Source: Rachicladosporium sp. CCFEE 5018 (taxonomy: Eukaryota; Ascomycota; Dothideomycetes; Cladosporiales; Cladosporiaceae). From it: 64,000 nucleotides of DNA. The stretch lies in the NCBI GenBank assembly GCA_002077045.2, contig KZ111140.1:966493-1030492 (forward strand), read 5' to 3'. Of the stretch, positions 30,835-42,496 are shown one piece after another; position 1 is the stretch's first letter, and every line of letters starts with the position of its first letter. A program made the translations under genes and the position numbers. Under the pieces are notes generated by a model. The model was not told the DNA's origin and ran no database searches. It was given only the letters and a program-made list of their open reading frames with translations.

Positions 30835-32043
30835 GTTGAAGAGTTCAAGACGATCGAAGATGTCAGAGAAGGTGGAAGTGGAAGCTTGACTGTCAAGAAG
30901 ATGATGTTTCAGGGAGGACTGGGACTTGTGTACTTATACATTACATTTACCTCTGGGAAGGGATTGCATGGTCTACCGCACACCTCCCGCGTCCGTCTCG
31001 ACTTGGGACACCCGTCGTCTACCGAATGGCCGCCTGCGAGCCTGGATCAGTCACGCTGTGTAGCGCGTGGCAAATGCCATCTCGCTATGAGAACGTCCGG
31101 ACCGTCGGGCTGGTCAGCCTGGCCAGGAAAGTGCCCATACCCTTGGCATTCCAGCTGTCTACATGCAACATTTGTGGCGGCAGTCGCTGTCCTGGGGAGA
31201 TCATCCATCCCGTAGGCCTATCCTGGCCAGTCCGTATAGTACACGGGCAATAGTAGATCTTGGGGTCGTGCATAACTGCCCGCATGACATGCAGGGGACG
31301 GTCCCTGAAATCTAAAGCCTCTACTTTGCCTGCACATCATGCTCAGCATGGGTCGGCGCGTGCGGAGGGTGAGGTCCGCGGTCGAGCAGTACCGGATTGC
31401 ACAGGTCGTACAAGGTGACTTTGACTTCGCTGCAGATTGATTGCGGCTGTCACGCGGTGCCACACTTTAGCCGCATGACGGGCGTTCGCTTGACCGAGAT
31501 GATACCTGGCGACTGCGATACCTCAGCACGTCGATGAGATGGCGATTTATTGCGTGATCCTGGTGTCTGACTGAGCCTGGGTACAAGTATCTTGCACCGG
31601 TCGTCGATGTGCACAACCGCTGTATCTAGCTTTCGAAACGATTCTGTTCGAATTGGCTGTTGCAATGAGAGGCGGTGCTTCCCGAACGAGACACGGAGAT
31701 GTTTCTACCAGCTGCTCCGGGAGATGATTTCGCTTACATGCAGAAGAACGGACGGGGCCGCCTGTTGTTCGGAGCTGGTACCTGAATGCTGCGTTGCAGA
31801 CCGAGTGCCGATGTCAGCAAGAGCAGCGCGAATGCTGTGAAATTGCGACCTCCACCAGATCGATGCGAACGATCTGAGGAAAGAAAGCATGATCATGCTG
31901 TAGAAATGATGGCTGGCCAAGAGGCGCTCGCGGGGATGAAACCGGAGCGTCCCCGCGCCAAGTCTGCCTTCTCCTCCAAGTTTGAAGTCGATTGATGGAA
32001 GTGCGAACAGCATGAAGCGCCTGAGCACTAATACACGGCAGCA
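30835..32043. promoter_or_regulatory. Divergent promoter region, cellobiohydrolase / exopolyphosphatase
   Basis: About 1.2 kb with no gene. For the cellulase (minus strand) a TATAAG lies at 30938-30933, about 100 bases upstream of its ATG. A GGCTAA (XlnR/Xyr1-type core) is at 31472-31467, and a CTGGGG that fits the CreA consensus SYGGRG is at 31192-31197. These short motifs are suggestive only. Confidence 0.35.
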
Positions 32044-33399
32044 ATGAAGTCGTCAATCCTGGTGACGCTCACAGCGATGGCGTCCGCGTCTCATGCGGCG
32101 CCGTCTGACAATGCGCAGAAGGTCGTGCGGCCATCCGCAATACGTCCTGCTGGTGCGATAGAGACTGGCGTTGGCCACTTCTCGGAGTGGAGCAGAGGCA
32201 ACAAGAAGGAGTACCTGATTGACTGGCAGAAGGGTCTATCTTCGCGCTGGATTCATGTTCAGGGCAACGAAGCAGGCGACCTCGACAGCATGGCTGCTGC
32301 CCTGACCTGGGCGTACCATCTGGAGCACTCGACGGCGAACACCTCTCACCCAGTGCAAGCCATCGCATTACTGCAGACTTCGACAGATGCTTTGGACCTT
32401 CGCCCGGAGAATACGCTTGCCCTGCACAGGTCTCAGATGAGCAGCGGACATTCGGACCTGTTGACTCTTGATGAACTGCCCGAGGATCCAGAGACTCTAT
32501 CAAGAGACATCAAGGGGATTGTGCTTGTTGATCATGCAGCTCCACTTCGCAAGTGGGAGGGCGCCCCAATCCTGTCCATTTTTGATCATCACCAGGATCT
32601 CGGTGCAGGACCCGACGCTTCACCGCGCATATTTGCGAAAGTCGCCTCCTGCACTACACTCGTTGCCGAGCGTATGCTCGACGAACTCGAAGCACTGTCC
32701 GAAGAGTACCACATGCCACACGAACTTCTTGAGCTGATCCTTGGCGCCATTGCGATTGACTCCAAAGGTCTCGAGGAAGCTACAGACCGGGATCGTAAAG
32801 TTGCCGAACGTGTGCTGAAACGGAGTAATTGGCGCAAGGAGAACCTCGATGACCGAATGCAGCATCTAGGCAAAATTTTGAAGTCAGCAAAGAAGGACGT
32901 CGACCACCTCGATATACGCGACCTGCTACGTCGGGACTGGAAGGGCGACATGGTCGACACGCCCTCGCCACGCACGCCAACAGTCAGTCTTGGATTCTCG
33001 TCAATCCCATTCTCCCTCGACGAGCAGATCATGAAGACTGAGTTCCAGGAACTCTTCGACTGGTTCGCCGTTGAAGCTGCCTGGACTGCCCAAACTGGAA
33101 CAGACATTTCCGTTGCGCTAAACAAGCACAAGGTCAAAGACAGCCACGGCAAGAAGCACAAGATTCGTGAGATTGTGCTAATCGTCCGAAGCGATGTACG
33201 CATCAACGAGGCACAGGCTGATAGTCTGTTCGAGACGGTCAAGAAGGCTGTTGAAGCTGACAAGACGCTGAATGTCAAGCCTTGGTATCGTGTGAATGAG
33301 CTGGGCAGGTGGCAAATGGTGTGGACTCATGAGAATGAAGACGCTGGGAGGAAGATCGTCCGACCGATCATCGAGAAAGCAGTCATGGGTTGGGACTGA
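32044..33399 (+). CDS. DHH/DHHA2 exopolyphosphatase with signal peptide
   Basis: This is a single exon of 451 residues. The first 19 residues form a plausible secretion signal (MKSSILVTLTAMASASHA). The DHH phosphoesterase domain has VQGNEAGDLDSMAAAL (metal-binding D-x-D), GIVLVDHAAP and SIFDHHQDLG. After LILGAIAIDSKGL a DHHA2 domain follows to residue 451. Yeast Ppx1 of this family trims inorganic polyphosphate from the chain ends in the cytosol, and related enzymes are class II pyrophosphatases. The N-terminal signal suggests an extracytosolic location (vacuole, wall or medium), unlike Ppx1. No intron is evident. Confidence 0.8.
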   Translation: MKSSILVTLTAMASASHAAPSDNAQKVVRPSAIRPAGAIETGVGHFSEWSRGNKKEYLIDWQKGLSSRWIHVQGNEAGDLDSMAAALTWAYHLEHSTANTSHPVQAIALLQTSTDALDLRPENTLALHRSQMSSGHSDLLTLDELPEDPETLSRDIKGIVLVDHAAPLRKWEGAPILSIFDHHQDLGAGPDASPRIFAKVASCTTLVAERMLDELEALSEEYHMPHELLELILGAIAIDSKGLEEATDRDRKVAERVLKRSNWRKENLDDRMQHLGKILKSAKKDVDHLDIRDLLRRDWKGDMVDTPSPRTPTVSLGFSSIPFSLDEQIMKTEFQELFDWFAVEAAWTAQTGTDISVALNKHKVKDSHGKKHKIREIVLIVRSDVRINEAQADSLFETVKKAVEADKTLNVKPWYRVNELGRWQMVWTHENEDAGRKIVRPIIEKAVMGWD

Positions 33400-33479
33400 T
33401 TGCAGTCGCATTGAATTATGTCGTATGTACATCCAAATCTCAGGCAAAGGGCTTCCACGCCCGTATCTTCCCAAACCAC

Positions 33480-35111
33480 TCACTTGGTAACGCCATACCA
33501 GATCAGCCCCATGATAGCCCCTAGAACGATCGCCAGCGGCGGGCTAAGATGGAAATGCATTCCTCCGTAGCACGCCGTCGCGATGATGACCACCCACCAT
33601 CCATCTCTACTCAGACTGCTGCCGCCCTGTGATTGTGGATCAAGGAAGCCAATCTGGAACAGCCTGTACACAGCCGTGAAAACCAGTCCAACAGCTGAAG
33701 CGTGGATGCCTCGAAGCGCAGCACGAACAGCATGTACCTTCCTCACTGTGGCCCAGATCTTTGTCGTTCCAACCAGCAGCCACAGGCCGGGTGTGAAGAT
33801 TCCGACGAAGCCAATCATCGCGCCTACTACAGGCGGAATCGAGGTGTCCGCCACTGCCAGGGTGCCCAAGTAGACCGCGAAGTTGAAGTTTGGCCCGGGG
33901 AAGGCTTGTGTGATAGCTAGACCTAAGAGGAAATCTCGAGGGCTCACCCAGCCCGGTGCGACGATGTACTCACGTAGTAGGGGGATCACCACGGGTCCTC
34001 CACCAAAGATGATCGTGCCGGCGAGATAGAGATTCGCGAAGAGGTCGAAGCCGCGGGTGTTGCCATCGAGGGCGCCTCGACACACCATAATGACTATAAA
34101 TGAGACGAAGAATGCAGCTATGATGGCGGTGCCGACTTTCCAGGAGGTACGAACCGCGGCAGGAACAGGAGTCGCGGGATCTAGGGGTATTGCCGTCTGG
34201 TTTGCGCTAGGCACATCTTTGTGGGAACTACCTGCGTGTGTTGCATAGATCTGTGAGGGACTGTCCGCTGCTACGGGCGTTGCGAGTTCGTGCTCTTCCG
34301 TAACGCGATCATCTTCGGGCTTCGACATCCGCATGGCCTTCCAAGTCCGCTGGAAGAGCCTCAGATCAAACACGACAGTAGCTAGACCGCCGGCCACCAT
34401 GATGACAGGGAAATACCAGAGTGCATTGTAGAGCATACCAGCTGCAGCCCCAAGAAATACGAGCACACGTGTGAGTCTGTCTGTGATAGCTTTTGCGCTC
34501 AGCTGAATTGCCGCAAGAGCGATTATGCCCACAGTGGCGGAATTGAGACCTGACAGCAGGGCATACACCGGACCTGGCAACTCGGCACCGATGTTGTGTA
34601 CACCCAGTGCCAATCCGAACGCGGCGAGTGCCATTGGCAGAGACCAGATGAGGAATGCTAGCACGCCTGTAAGGAAGTCATAGTGTAGCATGTTGATCGC
34701 AACGTGCATCTACCAATATCAATCAATGTTATATCACCGCCTTTGGTGAGCGACTTTGCGTACTTTCGTGCTCCCAGGGCCACTCAAGGCTTGACACAAT
34801 GCGAAGAGCTCCGCGTATTGCGACTCGTCCAGCCATTGATACTTTTCCACATACAATCGGCGGAAGATCTGGAAGTGCACTGAAGGGCCGCCGAAGGACG
34901 TGAAGCCGAGCCACCTAATTATATATAGTCAGCGCTGATCGATTCGTCAAAACGTGGAGTCGTACCAGTTGTGAGCCAGCATGTCAACTACAGCGATCTT
35001 CGAGATCCTGTCTCCGGTTGGCTGAAACATGTGCTGCCATTTCCGCAGTGTTGTTCGCAGCTCGCTCAGGTAACGCCTCAATATTCGACTACTTGGTGCA
35101 GTGTCTGCCAT
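33480..35111 (-). CDS. Chromate transporter family protein (ChrA-like)
   Basis: There are three exons (35111-34966, 34914-34764, 34709-33480) with introns of 51 and 54 bases, coding for 508 residues. The two ChrA halves are visible. In the first, WLGFTSFGGPSVHFQIFRR and CQALSGPGSTK are joined across intron 2 to MHVAINMLHYDF. In the second, AGTIIFGGGPVVIPLLREY and GLAITQAFPGPNFNFAVYLG carry the repeated FGG and PGP motifs. About ten membrane segments are expected. The middle loop (around residues 240-290) is hydrophilic. Bacterial ChrA proteins export chromate; fungal members are usually annotated by similarity and may move other oxyanions. It lies 80 bases from the 3' end of the convergent exopolyphosphatase gene. 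Confidence 0.85.
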
Positions 35112-35612
35112 CTTGGCCAGCCCGCTGGCGAGGTTATATCGACGAATCTACGCATCGTCAATTTGATCAAAGGCTTCGTTAGGTGATGTACATACCATGT
35201 CGCCATCCGAGCTAGAGGTCTGGGCACATCAGCACGTGGGTGCAGTGACAGACAGCAGTGACATGTCGACAACAGACCCTCGGGTTGTATATAATCTATT
35301 CTATGATTATTTATGCGGTTTACCAATCAAGATCATGCAATGTGTTCTCGCGAATGGCTACACGCGCATTTCACGGTGACCTTTGTGCTTGGGGATCTCG
35401 TCCGGAGAAGGTCCCACTCAGCGCAGGCTGTCTACAACGAGCTTCACGAACTCACGCAAAGATTGCGAGTGGCCAATATTTCGCCGTCGCAGAAGACGCT
35501 GATCTCGGCAAAACTTCATTGAGGACAGCGATTGCACTTGTCGCTGCAGCGTGCTTGAGAGATCCTCAGCCCATCAAGAAGCCTGCGACGAAAGAGTCAT
35601 TTGGTCACCTAT

Positions 35613-36858
35613 CTACCGATGCGATCCTGCTAAGCTTCCACGCCTCCACTCTTCGAGTAGTACCATCGTCTCGACCCTCAGGTCTTCGACAATCGCGTCC
35701 ACCTTGATGTCATTCTTGTCCATACCGAACGGGTCCTCAAGCTGCTCGGCAATAGCTTCGATGCCGTACAGCGTGAACATCACCGCTGCAGTCAAAGGCA
35801 ATGTGAACCATGTCATCTCCTCCACAAGGGCGAAGGGAAGCAGTATTCCGAACAGCGCCAGCACTTGGCGAAGATGAATCAAGTATGCCACAGGTACGCC
35901 AGTGAGGTGGATCGTTTCTAAACTTCCGTAAGCCGACACCAGAGTGTTCAGCTGGCTCGTCATCTGCGCAGCAACCGGCGCTTGCCACCAATCCCGATCA
36001 GTGCCCCGCTTGATGTATCCTTCAATCTGTACACTCAACTGCAGCAAGAGCCCGAGACCTCGGTCTTCGAAGCTTGTCGTGCCTGCTGACAGGAGCTCAC
36101 TATACTCCGGCTTTTGGGTGGACGTGCTCTCTCGGCGATGGCGTGCCAACTCCGTCGTGGACTGTGGTAGTAGAAAAGGAAGATTCGACATCGTCGCGCC
36201 CCACTCGGCGCGTAAATGGTTCTTCACTGCGTACATCATAGCAAGCAAGACTCGGACTGTGCGCTCGGTGTCGGCGCGCTCATCGTCACTGGTCTTCTTG
36301 CCAGTGGTGTGAGAGCCGGCGAGGAATGATCTGAGAAGACAGTAAGACGCGTGCGACGAAGAAACAGATTTACAGGATTATTCTACCTACCGTGTCAGAT
36401 TGCGTATGCTAGTTTGTATCTGTGTCATGAACACATTGCCCTACTGTGAGGTTAGCGAGCAACCTCAGTCTTTGGGCAAACGCCATATAACTCACCTGCC
36501 AGAAGCGATCGTAGCTCGTCTGATTTCGGAACACCAGCATCAAACCCACGACAATGCTGAGACTTGGTATGATGCTCGAAGGTAGCCCAATATGGTCCTC
36601 GCGGATGCGGTCGATGTAGGTGACCAGCGCCGCGAAAGCTGAGTGAAGAAGCACAGGTATGGCAATATCGGCATGAATCGCGCCCTTGATAAACCGAAGC
36701 GCTAGAGGCCAACGTCGAGGTTTCTTACGATGGCTGTTGTACAACGGAAAGTTGCTTCCAGTAGGCGTGCTGATGTGGCGTTGTGGGCGTGGCATGCTTG
36801 TGAATCTTGCAGTGCCGCTACGTGGCATTGAGTTGAGCAGCGGCGTCGTGCTCGTCAT
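35613..36858 (-). CDS. Bestrophin-like anion channel (UPF0187/YneE family)
   Basis: There are three exons (36858-36496, 36440-36391, 36330-35613) with introns of 55 and 60 bases, coding for 376 residues. The first membrane block (IAIPVLLHSAFAALVTYI, then SLSIVVGLMLVFRNQTSYDRFWQ) carries the RNxxxYDRFW signature of the family. Later segments include LALFGILLPFALVEEMTWF, TAAVMFTLYGIEAIAEQLEDP and FGMDKNDI, which are also family motifs. Fungal members are predicted chloride or other anion channels in the plasma membrane or organelles. The start is uncertain: ATG at 36858 gives MTSTTPLLN, and another in-frame ATG at 36900 would add 14 residues. Confidence 0.8.
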
Positions 36859-37201
36859 ATCGCCTTCGCTGCCCACAGCAAAAGATGTGTGTCGCTGCAT
36901 TATTCGAGATGCCACCACCACCAAGCACACAAGCCGGACCCCGGCAAAGTGGCTGTCGTTAATGCCTAGCACGCTCTGTTGTGAGGTTTCGCCGGTATGA
37001 CTGATCAAAGATTACTCATTGCGTTATCTTGTTCTTGCAGCTCGGGCAGCCTCTTCCATGCTGGACCTGTACGGCGAGCTTCCGGGGAATGCTGTAGGAA
37101 GTCGAAGCTGCCTGTGCTGCGAGGTTGGCGCTGCCAAGACCCCAGCTGTAGGGCTGAGTACTGCGTAGCATCTAGACCACATCGTGCACTGTGGTGCGGG
37201 A
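36859..37201. other. Spacer between bestrophin-like gene and AAA+ gene
   Basis: Promoter side of the bestrophin-like gene and 3' flank of the AAA+ gene. No gene recognised. Confidence 0.4.
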
Positions 37202-38236
37202 TCACAGAGGAGCATCAGTATCTTCCAGAACTCGATCAATCACATCATCAACTGTCACGCCTTCAAGCATCCTGCTCACTGCTTCCGGATCGCTTCCCCA
37301 TTGTAGACTGCGTTCGGTTTGCGGCGTCGCGAGGACTAGCCGATGCCCGTACACCTTTCGTGCTGCCAGAGCGACTAAGCTCGGTGGAACGTAGTCGAGT
37401 CCATGGAGTGGAGCCAGCGCGTGTGCAACACAGCGCAAATGCATTGTCGCAGTTGGCGTTACGCCAGCCGTGGTGTAGCGTGAGAGGCGCATGAAAAGAA
37501 CGATGTTGTGCAGATAGGCAGCAACCTCAGCAGTCATGTGTACGGTGGCTGCCAGACTGCGCAGCTGCTCGATGTCGCTCCGCTGCATGAACGAAGCTCG
37601 ACGGAGGGCGTCAGGAACTGCAGGCCGTACTGGCCCGTTCCTCATCTCCTCATACATGTGTGAAGTGGCGAAAATGTCGTGCAGATGCTTGGTCAGTCTT
37701 GACCCAGGCGTTGAGAGAATCGCAATGATGATGAAGCCGCTTGGTGCTGTATGCATCGCGGTCCGTGTGAAGATGCGCTTCGATCGAAGCAGCTCCAGGA
37801 CCTGCACCTGGACAGATTCGCTGGCTAGGTCGAGGTTGCGCGCCAGTACAATGTCGGCTACAGTTCGATTGTCAAGTCCATTGCTAGGGCTACCGGATTG
37901 TCTCCTGCCACGGTACTCGTGGTGAGCGTAGTCGAGCTCAAGTTTCTGCGAGTCGAGTTGAGTCCCGCCTGCGTCGGAGGGCGATCGTTCATAGCTATCG
38001 TCAATTACGAGTAGACTCTCGTTCAACTCGTCGACTGTTGTTGTTGCCGTGCATGATACCGTCGCGCTCTGAACTGCGAATCTGTTCCCGATAGTTGCTT
38101 GCAATTCGCCGAGTAAGTTATCGGTAGATCCATCTGCGAAGACAATACAGTGCTGTTGCGCCGTCAAGGAGAGGACGACCGCCAACTCCAGGTCGTTCAG
38201 CTCTTCGAAGTTACGTGAGCCTTGTACGTTCGCCAT
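37202..38236 (-). CDS. MoxR/Mg-chelatase ChlI-like AAA+ protein without Walker A
   Basis: This is a single exon of 344 residues from the ATG at 38236. It matches fungal proteins annotated as magnesium chelatase. The C-terminal half has SVQVQVLELLRSKRIFTRTA, then PSGFIIIAILSTPGSRLTKHL (the ChlI/MoxR strand and sensor region), and a lid domain with SRYTTAGVTPTATMHLRCV and SLVALAARKVYGHRL. The expected P-loop near residue 35 is replaced by FADGSTDNLLGEL, with no GxxGxGK. It may therefore not bind ATP normally. Fungi lack chlorophyll synthesis, so the annotated name is structural only and the role is unknown. It is head-to-head with VPS16 with about 290 bases between starts. Confidence 0.65.
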   Translation of the reverse strand: MANVQGSRNFEELNDLELAVVLSLTAQQHCIVFADGSTDNLLGELQATIGNRFAVQSATVSCTATTTVDELNESLLVIDDSYERSPSDAGGTQLDSQKLELDYAHHEYRGRRQSGSPSNGLDNRTVADIVLARNLDLASESVQVQVLELLRSKRIFTRTAMHTAPSGFIIIAILSTPGSRLTKHLHDIFATSHMYEEMRNGPVRPAVPDALRRASFMQRSDIEQLRSLAATVHMTAEVAAYLHNIVLFMRLSRYTTAGVTPTATMHLRCVAHALAPLHGLDYVPPSLVALAARKVYGHRLVLATPQTERSLQWGSDPEAVSRMLEGVTVDDVIDRVLEDTDAPL

Positions 38237-38528
38237 TGAGCAATGGTCGAGTGCCTCTGACCGCTTGTAGTACCATAGTATTGGCGGCCTTCTGAACCAA
38301 GCCACAGGCCTATGTCAGTATCAAGATTTTTGGCCATACAACGGATTGGAGAGACTGGGGCGCAACTTATAGTTGTTGCATTCGGGATGGCTTTGGCTCC
38401 GTGCAGAAAACGCGAGGGTACATGCACAAATTCAGTGCAGACAAGCACCTTGACCAGCTTCATGACCTTCGACATCCGATGTCGTAGTACAGGGCAGATC
38501 GCATGCGCTGCTTGAAGACACAGCAGCC

Positions 38529-41116
38529 ATGTCGAAGCCAACTGCTGATTGGCGGCGAGTAGGCGACAAATTCTACCGCAGGACGCAGCTGTACACATCC
38601 GTCTTCGAGGCCTCACTGGAGCTCGAGAACTACATCGTCACGGGAGCTCCGTACAGTGGTGCTGTAGGTACGCCCACCACGCCCGTCGCATGGTGATAAG
38701 TGCCTGACATATTCTTCTTCAGCGCTCTACCGCGACGACAGTAAGATCTACTCAGTCCGCTCCACCCAGGCAGCGAAAGGCACCATCGATATATGCAGCT
38801 GCGCAGGTACCCTGATACGGCAAGTGCCCTGGGACAAGGGCGGCATCAAAGGACTAGGATGGAGCGATGAGGAGAGGCTGTTGGTCGTGACCCAAGATGG
38901 AACTGTGCGCAGCTATGTCGACCTCCAGACAGACTTCACCTCATTCAGCCTGGGTCACGGGGCAGAGGAACATGGCGTGGTGTCTTGCAAATTCTGGACA
39001 ACTGGGTTCGTGGCTCTGCTGGGGAACAACAATATCATCGCCGTCACTCGCTACGATGAGCCGCGACCACATCAATTGGCTACTCCGCCTCGCGGTGAGG
39101 TTGCAAGCTGGGCAGTCATACCGCCTGAGTATACCTCCTCACGATCTGTGGAGGTCGTACTCGCGATCGACAAGACCATCTACGTGGCAGATGCAGCTGA
39201 GTGCGAGGACCGGCAGCTCGAAGCAGGGCCATTCCGCCACATCGCTGTTTCGCCCAATGGCAAGTTCATTGCACTCTACACCGATGATGGCAAGGTCTGG
39301 TTAATCAGTGCCGACTTCCAAGACCGTTTCTCAGAATACGAGAGCAAAGTGAAGACGCCACCACGAGAAGTGCAATGGTGTGGTAACAACGCCGTAATCT
39401 TGGCTTGGGAGGATGAGCTGCATCTGGTAGGCCCAAACGGGTCGGCGACGAAGTATGATGACTACAGCTTCCTTCACATCGTACCGGACATCGATGGACT
39501 GAGGGTGCTCACGAACGACGTATGCGAGTTCATTCAGAAAGTGCCTGATGCGTCAGAGGAAGTCTTCCGACTTGGCTCGACTTCGCCAGGGTCAGTGTTG
39601 CTTGATGCTGCATCACTGCTCGAGCAAAAGTCGCCCAAGGCAGATGACAATATCCAACTTATTCGGTCGAATCTCGACGAAGCGGTTGACTCCTGTGTTC
39701 GCGCTGCAGGTCAAGAGTATGCGATCACATGGCAGAAGCAGCTGCTCAAAGCTGCGTCATTTGGCAAGTCAGTGCTCGACTTCTACAACAGCGATGACTA
39801 CGTAGACATGACAGAAGCCCTACGGGTACTCAATGCTGTCCGCTTCTTCGAGGTCGGCATTCCCTTGTCGTACGAGCAGTACCTACAGCTGACACCGGAG
39901 CGATTGGTACAGCGACTTGCGAACAGGCAGAACTATCTGCTTGCACTGCGCGTGTCAGAGTATCTTCGTTTGCCTGTCGATCGGATCTACACACACTGGG
40001 CGCGGCAGAAAGTCCGGTCTACTACTACTAACGAGCAAGACATCTGCCATGAGATCGTAGAGAAGCTCAATGGCAAACGCGGAATCTCGTTCGAGGAAGT
40101 AGCACGAGCTGCGCATGACGAAGGCCGCAAGGATTTAGCAGTGGAGCTTCTCGAGCAGGAACCAAGAGCTGGGAAGCAAGTTCCACTTCTTCTTAGCATT
40201 GGCGAGGAAAACGCAGCTTTGGATAAGGCGATCGAGTCTGGTGACGTAGATCTGGTCTTCTACGTGTTGCTCCAGATCAAGCGCAAGACTCCGCTGGCGT
40301 CCTTCTTTCGCATCATCAACACCCGCCCTGTGGCGACTGCTGTAGTGGAGGCTAGCGCGATTGATCAAGATCAAGAGCTACTCAAGGATCTGTACTATCA
40401 AGACGACCGCCGACTAGATGGCAGCAACTTGCTCCTATCGGAAGCTCTCGCAGCAAGCTCTCTCGACTCGTGCGCTGACAAGATCAAGATGGCCGCGAAG
40501 CTGCTTCGTGATACTGGTAAGGAGCACGTTGCTCAAGTGGCATATCTCGAAGAGTCGATGAAGCTAGTCCGTTTCCAGGAAGCATTCGAAAAAGATCTTG
40601 GCGAGCGTTTCGTTGGGCTGAGCGTGAATGAGACTATCGGGAAATTGATCAGACTTGGGAACATGAAGCGTAGCGTGAAAGTGCTGACGGAGTTCAAGGT
40701 GGGCGAGAAAGCGTATGCGTGGGTCAGACTGAGAGCTTTAGTCGCAAAGCGTGACTGGAGGGAACTGGAAGAGTTGAGCAAAGGGCGTAAAAGCGCGATC
40801 GGGTGGGAGGTATGTCGGAACTGCTCCGCTGCCTCACTCATATCTGGTACACTGACCTTACGTTCTGCAGCACTACTACAACGAGATCCTCGGCGCTGGT
40901 AGCCCCAAGATCGCAAGTCTTTTCATCTCAAAGTGCACCACACTTTCGGTCGCAGAGAGGGTGGAGATGTGGGTCAAGTGCGGCATGATCTCGAAAGCAG
41001 GCGAAGAAGCATTGAAGGGAAAAGATCGGAAGATGCTCGAGGAGCTGAGAGACAAGGCCGACGGGCAGAGTGCGTTGGACATCGATCGTATGATCAAGCA
41101 ACTTGGCCGGCGGTGA
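38529..41116 (+). CDS. VPS16: Vacuolar protein sorting protein Vps16
   Basis: There are three exons (38529-38667, 38723-40809, 40871-41116) with introns of 55 and 61 bases, coding for 823 residues. The N-terminal beta-propeller includes ENYIVTGAPYSGAVALYRDD, GIKGLGWSDEERLLVVTQDG and FRHIAVSPNGKFIALYTDDG. The C-terminal alpha-solenoid includes KQLLKAASFGKSVLDFYN, HEIVEKLNGKRGISFEEVA and GWEHYYNEILGAGSPKIASL across the last junction. Vps16 is a core subunit of the HOPS and CORVET tethering complexes acting in endosome and vacuole fusion. The first donor is GTACGC after GCTGTAG; using the earlier GT would break the frame. Confidence 0.93.
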
Positions 41117-41404
41117 GGCCATTCGAGCAATGGCAAGTGGCTCCAGTCACTCAGCAAACCGCTCCAACTGCCGGGAAGCGTGCTCACTCGGACCATAGCC
41201 GAGATCTGCTACTGGGATGAGGCGCCTTCCCCGCAAGACGTCACGCCTGTACCTGAGGCTCGAGCAATCGCATATGTCCGGGCAGACCAGTATGAGCAAG
41301 GCGCTACCGTACAGAAACCGACCGCCCTTGAATTGTCTCGTCTTCTGACTTTCCCTCCTCTTGTATTGATCAATCCCGAAGTCCACAACAACAACTTCGC
41401 AATC

Positions 41405-42198
41405 ATGCACTATCCGATTCTCACCTCGCTTCTAGCCCTTTCCTCCGCAGCATCTGCCACTTCGCTTTCCTCTCAGCATCATCACCCAGCCCAGCCCCAA
41501 GCGCCCGGTCTCGAATACCTCTACACGGCTTACGTCGAGTGTCTCAACCATATATATAACTCTCAGGGACCTCGAGGCATTCGCACTACGATTCCCATTG
41601 TTGGCGGCAATGTCACTGGTCCTAGGATCAATGGTACGTTAGATAGTCTTGAAAGCCTTCTCGTTCCGATAATAGCGCCCTTGACACATTCCAGGCAAGA
41701 TCCTCGATGTTGGCGCAGATTGGGGACTGACTGATCCCTCAACGGGAATATTCAGCGCAGATACGCGGTATAATGTGCAGACAGACGATGGAGCCAACAT
41801 ATTTTTGCAGTACTGCCGATTTCTCCATTTCAGGTGCTGGATCATTGCGTTTGCTGATCGCAGAGCAGGACTTCCGGACCAGCACAACCCAACGGCAATC
41901 TACATCTGCGACTCGTGTTCGAGACTGGTGACCTGTAAGTCTTTCATGCTCATTAATGTCGGCTGTGAGCTGACACGGCTGTAGGAAATACTACTGGCTA
42001 AACAACATCGTCGCAGTCGGCGTGCTTAGCGCTGTCTCGAGTACGAATACCAGCTTTCTGCTCAAGATCGATGCGTGGCATGTACGTGCTCTGCTCACAC
42101 CAGACTATCGTTCGTGCAACGTAAGCTAATGTCTCTAGTTGAGTGGCGAATGGACGAACACGACTTTCTTGAATGGCTCGACTTATCCAGCCGCATAG
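41405..42198 (+). CDS. Secreted DUF3237 protein
   Basis: There are five exons: 41405-41633, 41695-41809, 41869-41934, 41985-42081 and 42139-42198, coding for 188 residues. The signal peptide is about residues 1-18 (LLALSSAASATS). The DUF3237 pattern is GLEYLYTAYVECLNHI, PIVGGNVTGPRINGKILDVG, DTRYNVQTDDGANIFLQTSG, LRLVFETGDLKYYWLNNIVA and a C-terminal SGEWTNTTFLNG. Three or four possible N-glycosylation sites (NVT, NTT, NTS, NGS) fit a secreted protein. The biochemical function of DUF3237 is not known. All joins preserve the frame and family motifs. Confidence 0.75.
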
Positions 42199-42496
42199 AC
42201 CCAGAGCCGTGGCTTTGCGGTCCCAAACAGACGCCTGCACTCTATCGATTCTGCTAGCCAGCCCGTGGAAGAAAGACAGATGATACTGCGCTTTGGAGAA
42301 GCCTTAGGCATTTTTGATAGCTACGAAAGCCCAGCGGTCAGCCCCCATTATGGCACATTTTCTTAAAGCTGGCCGCGAGGTGTGAGCGCGATCGAGCCAA
42401 GGGGGACTTGTAATTGCTGGAGGGAGTGTACGAGACATGAAATACTACCACTGCATTGGCGAGCTACATACACGCAGTTTGACGGCTGTCATATCT

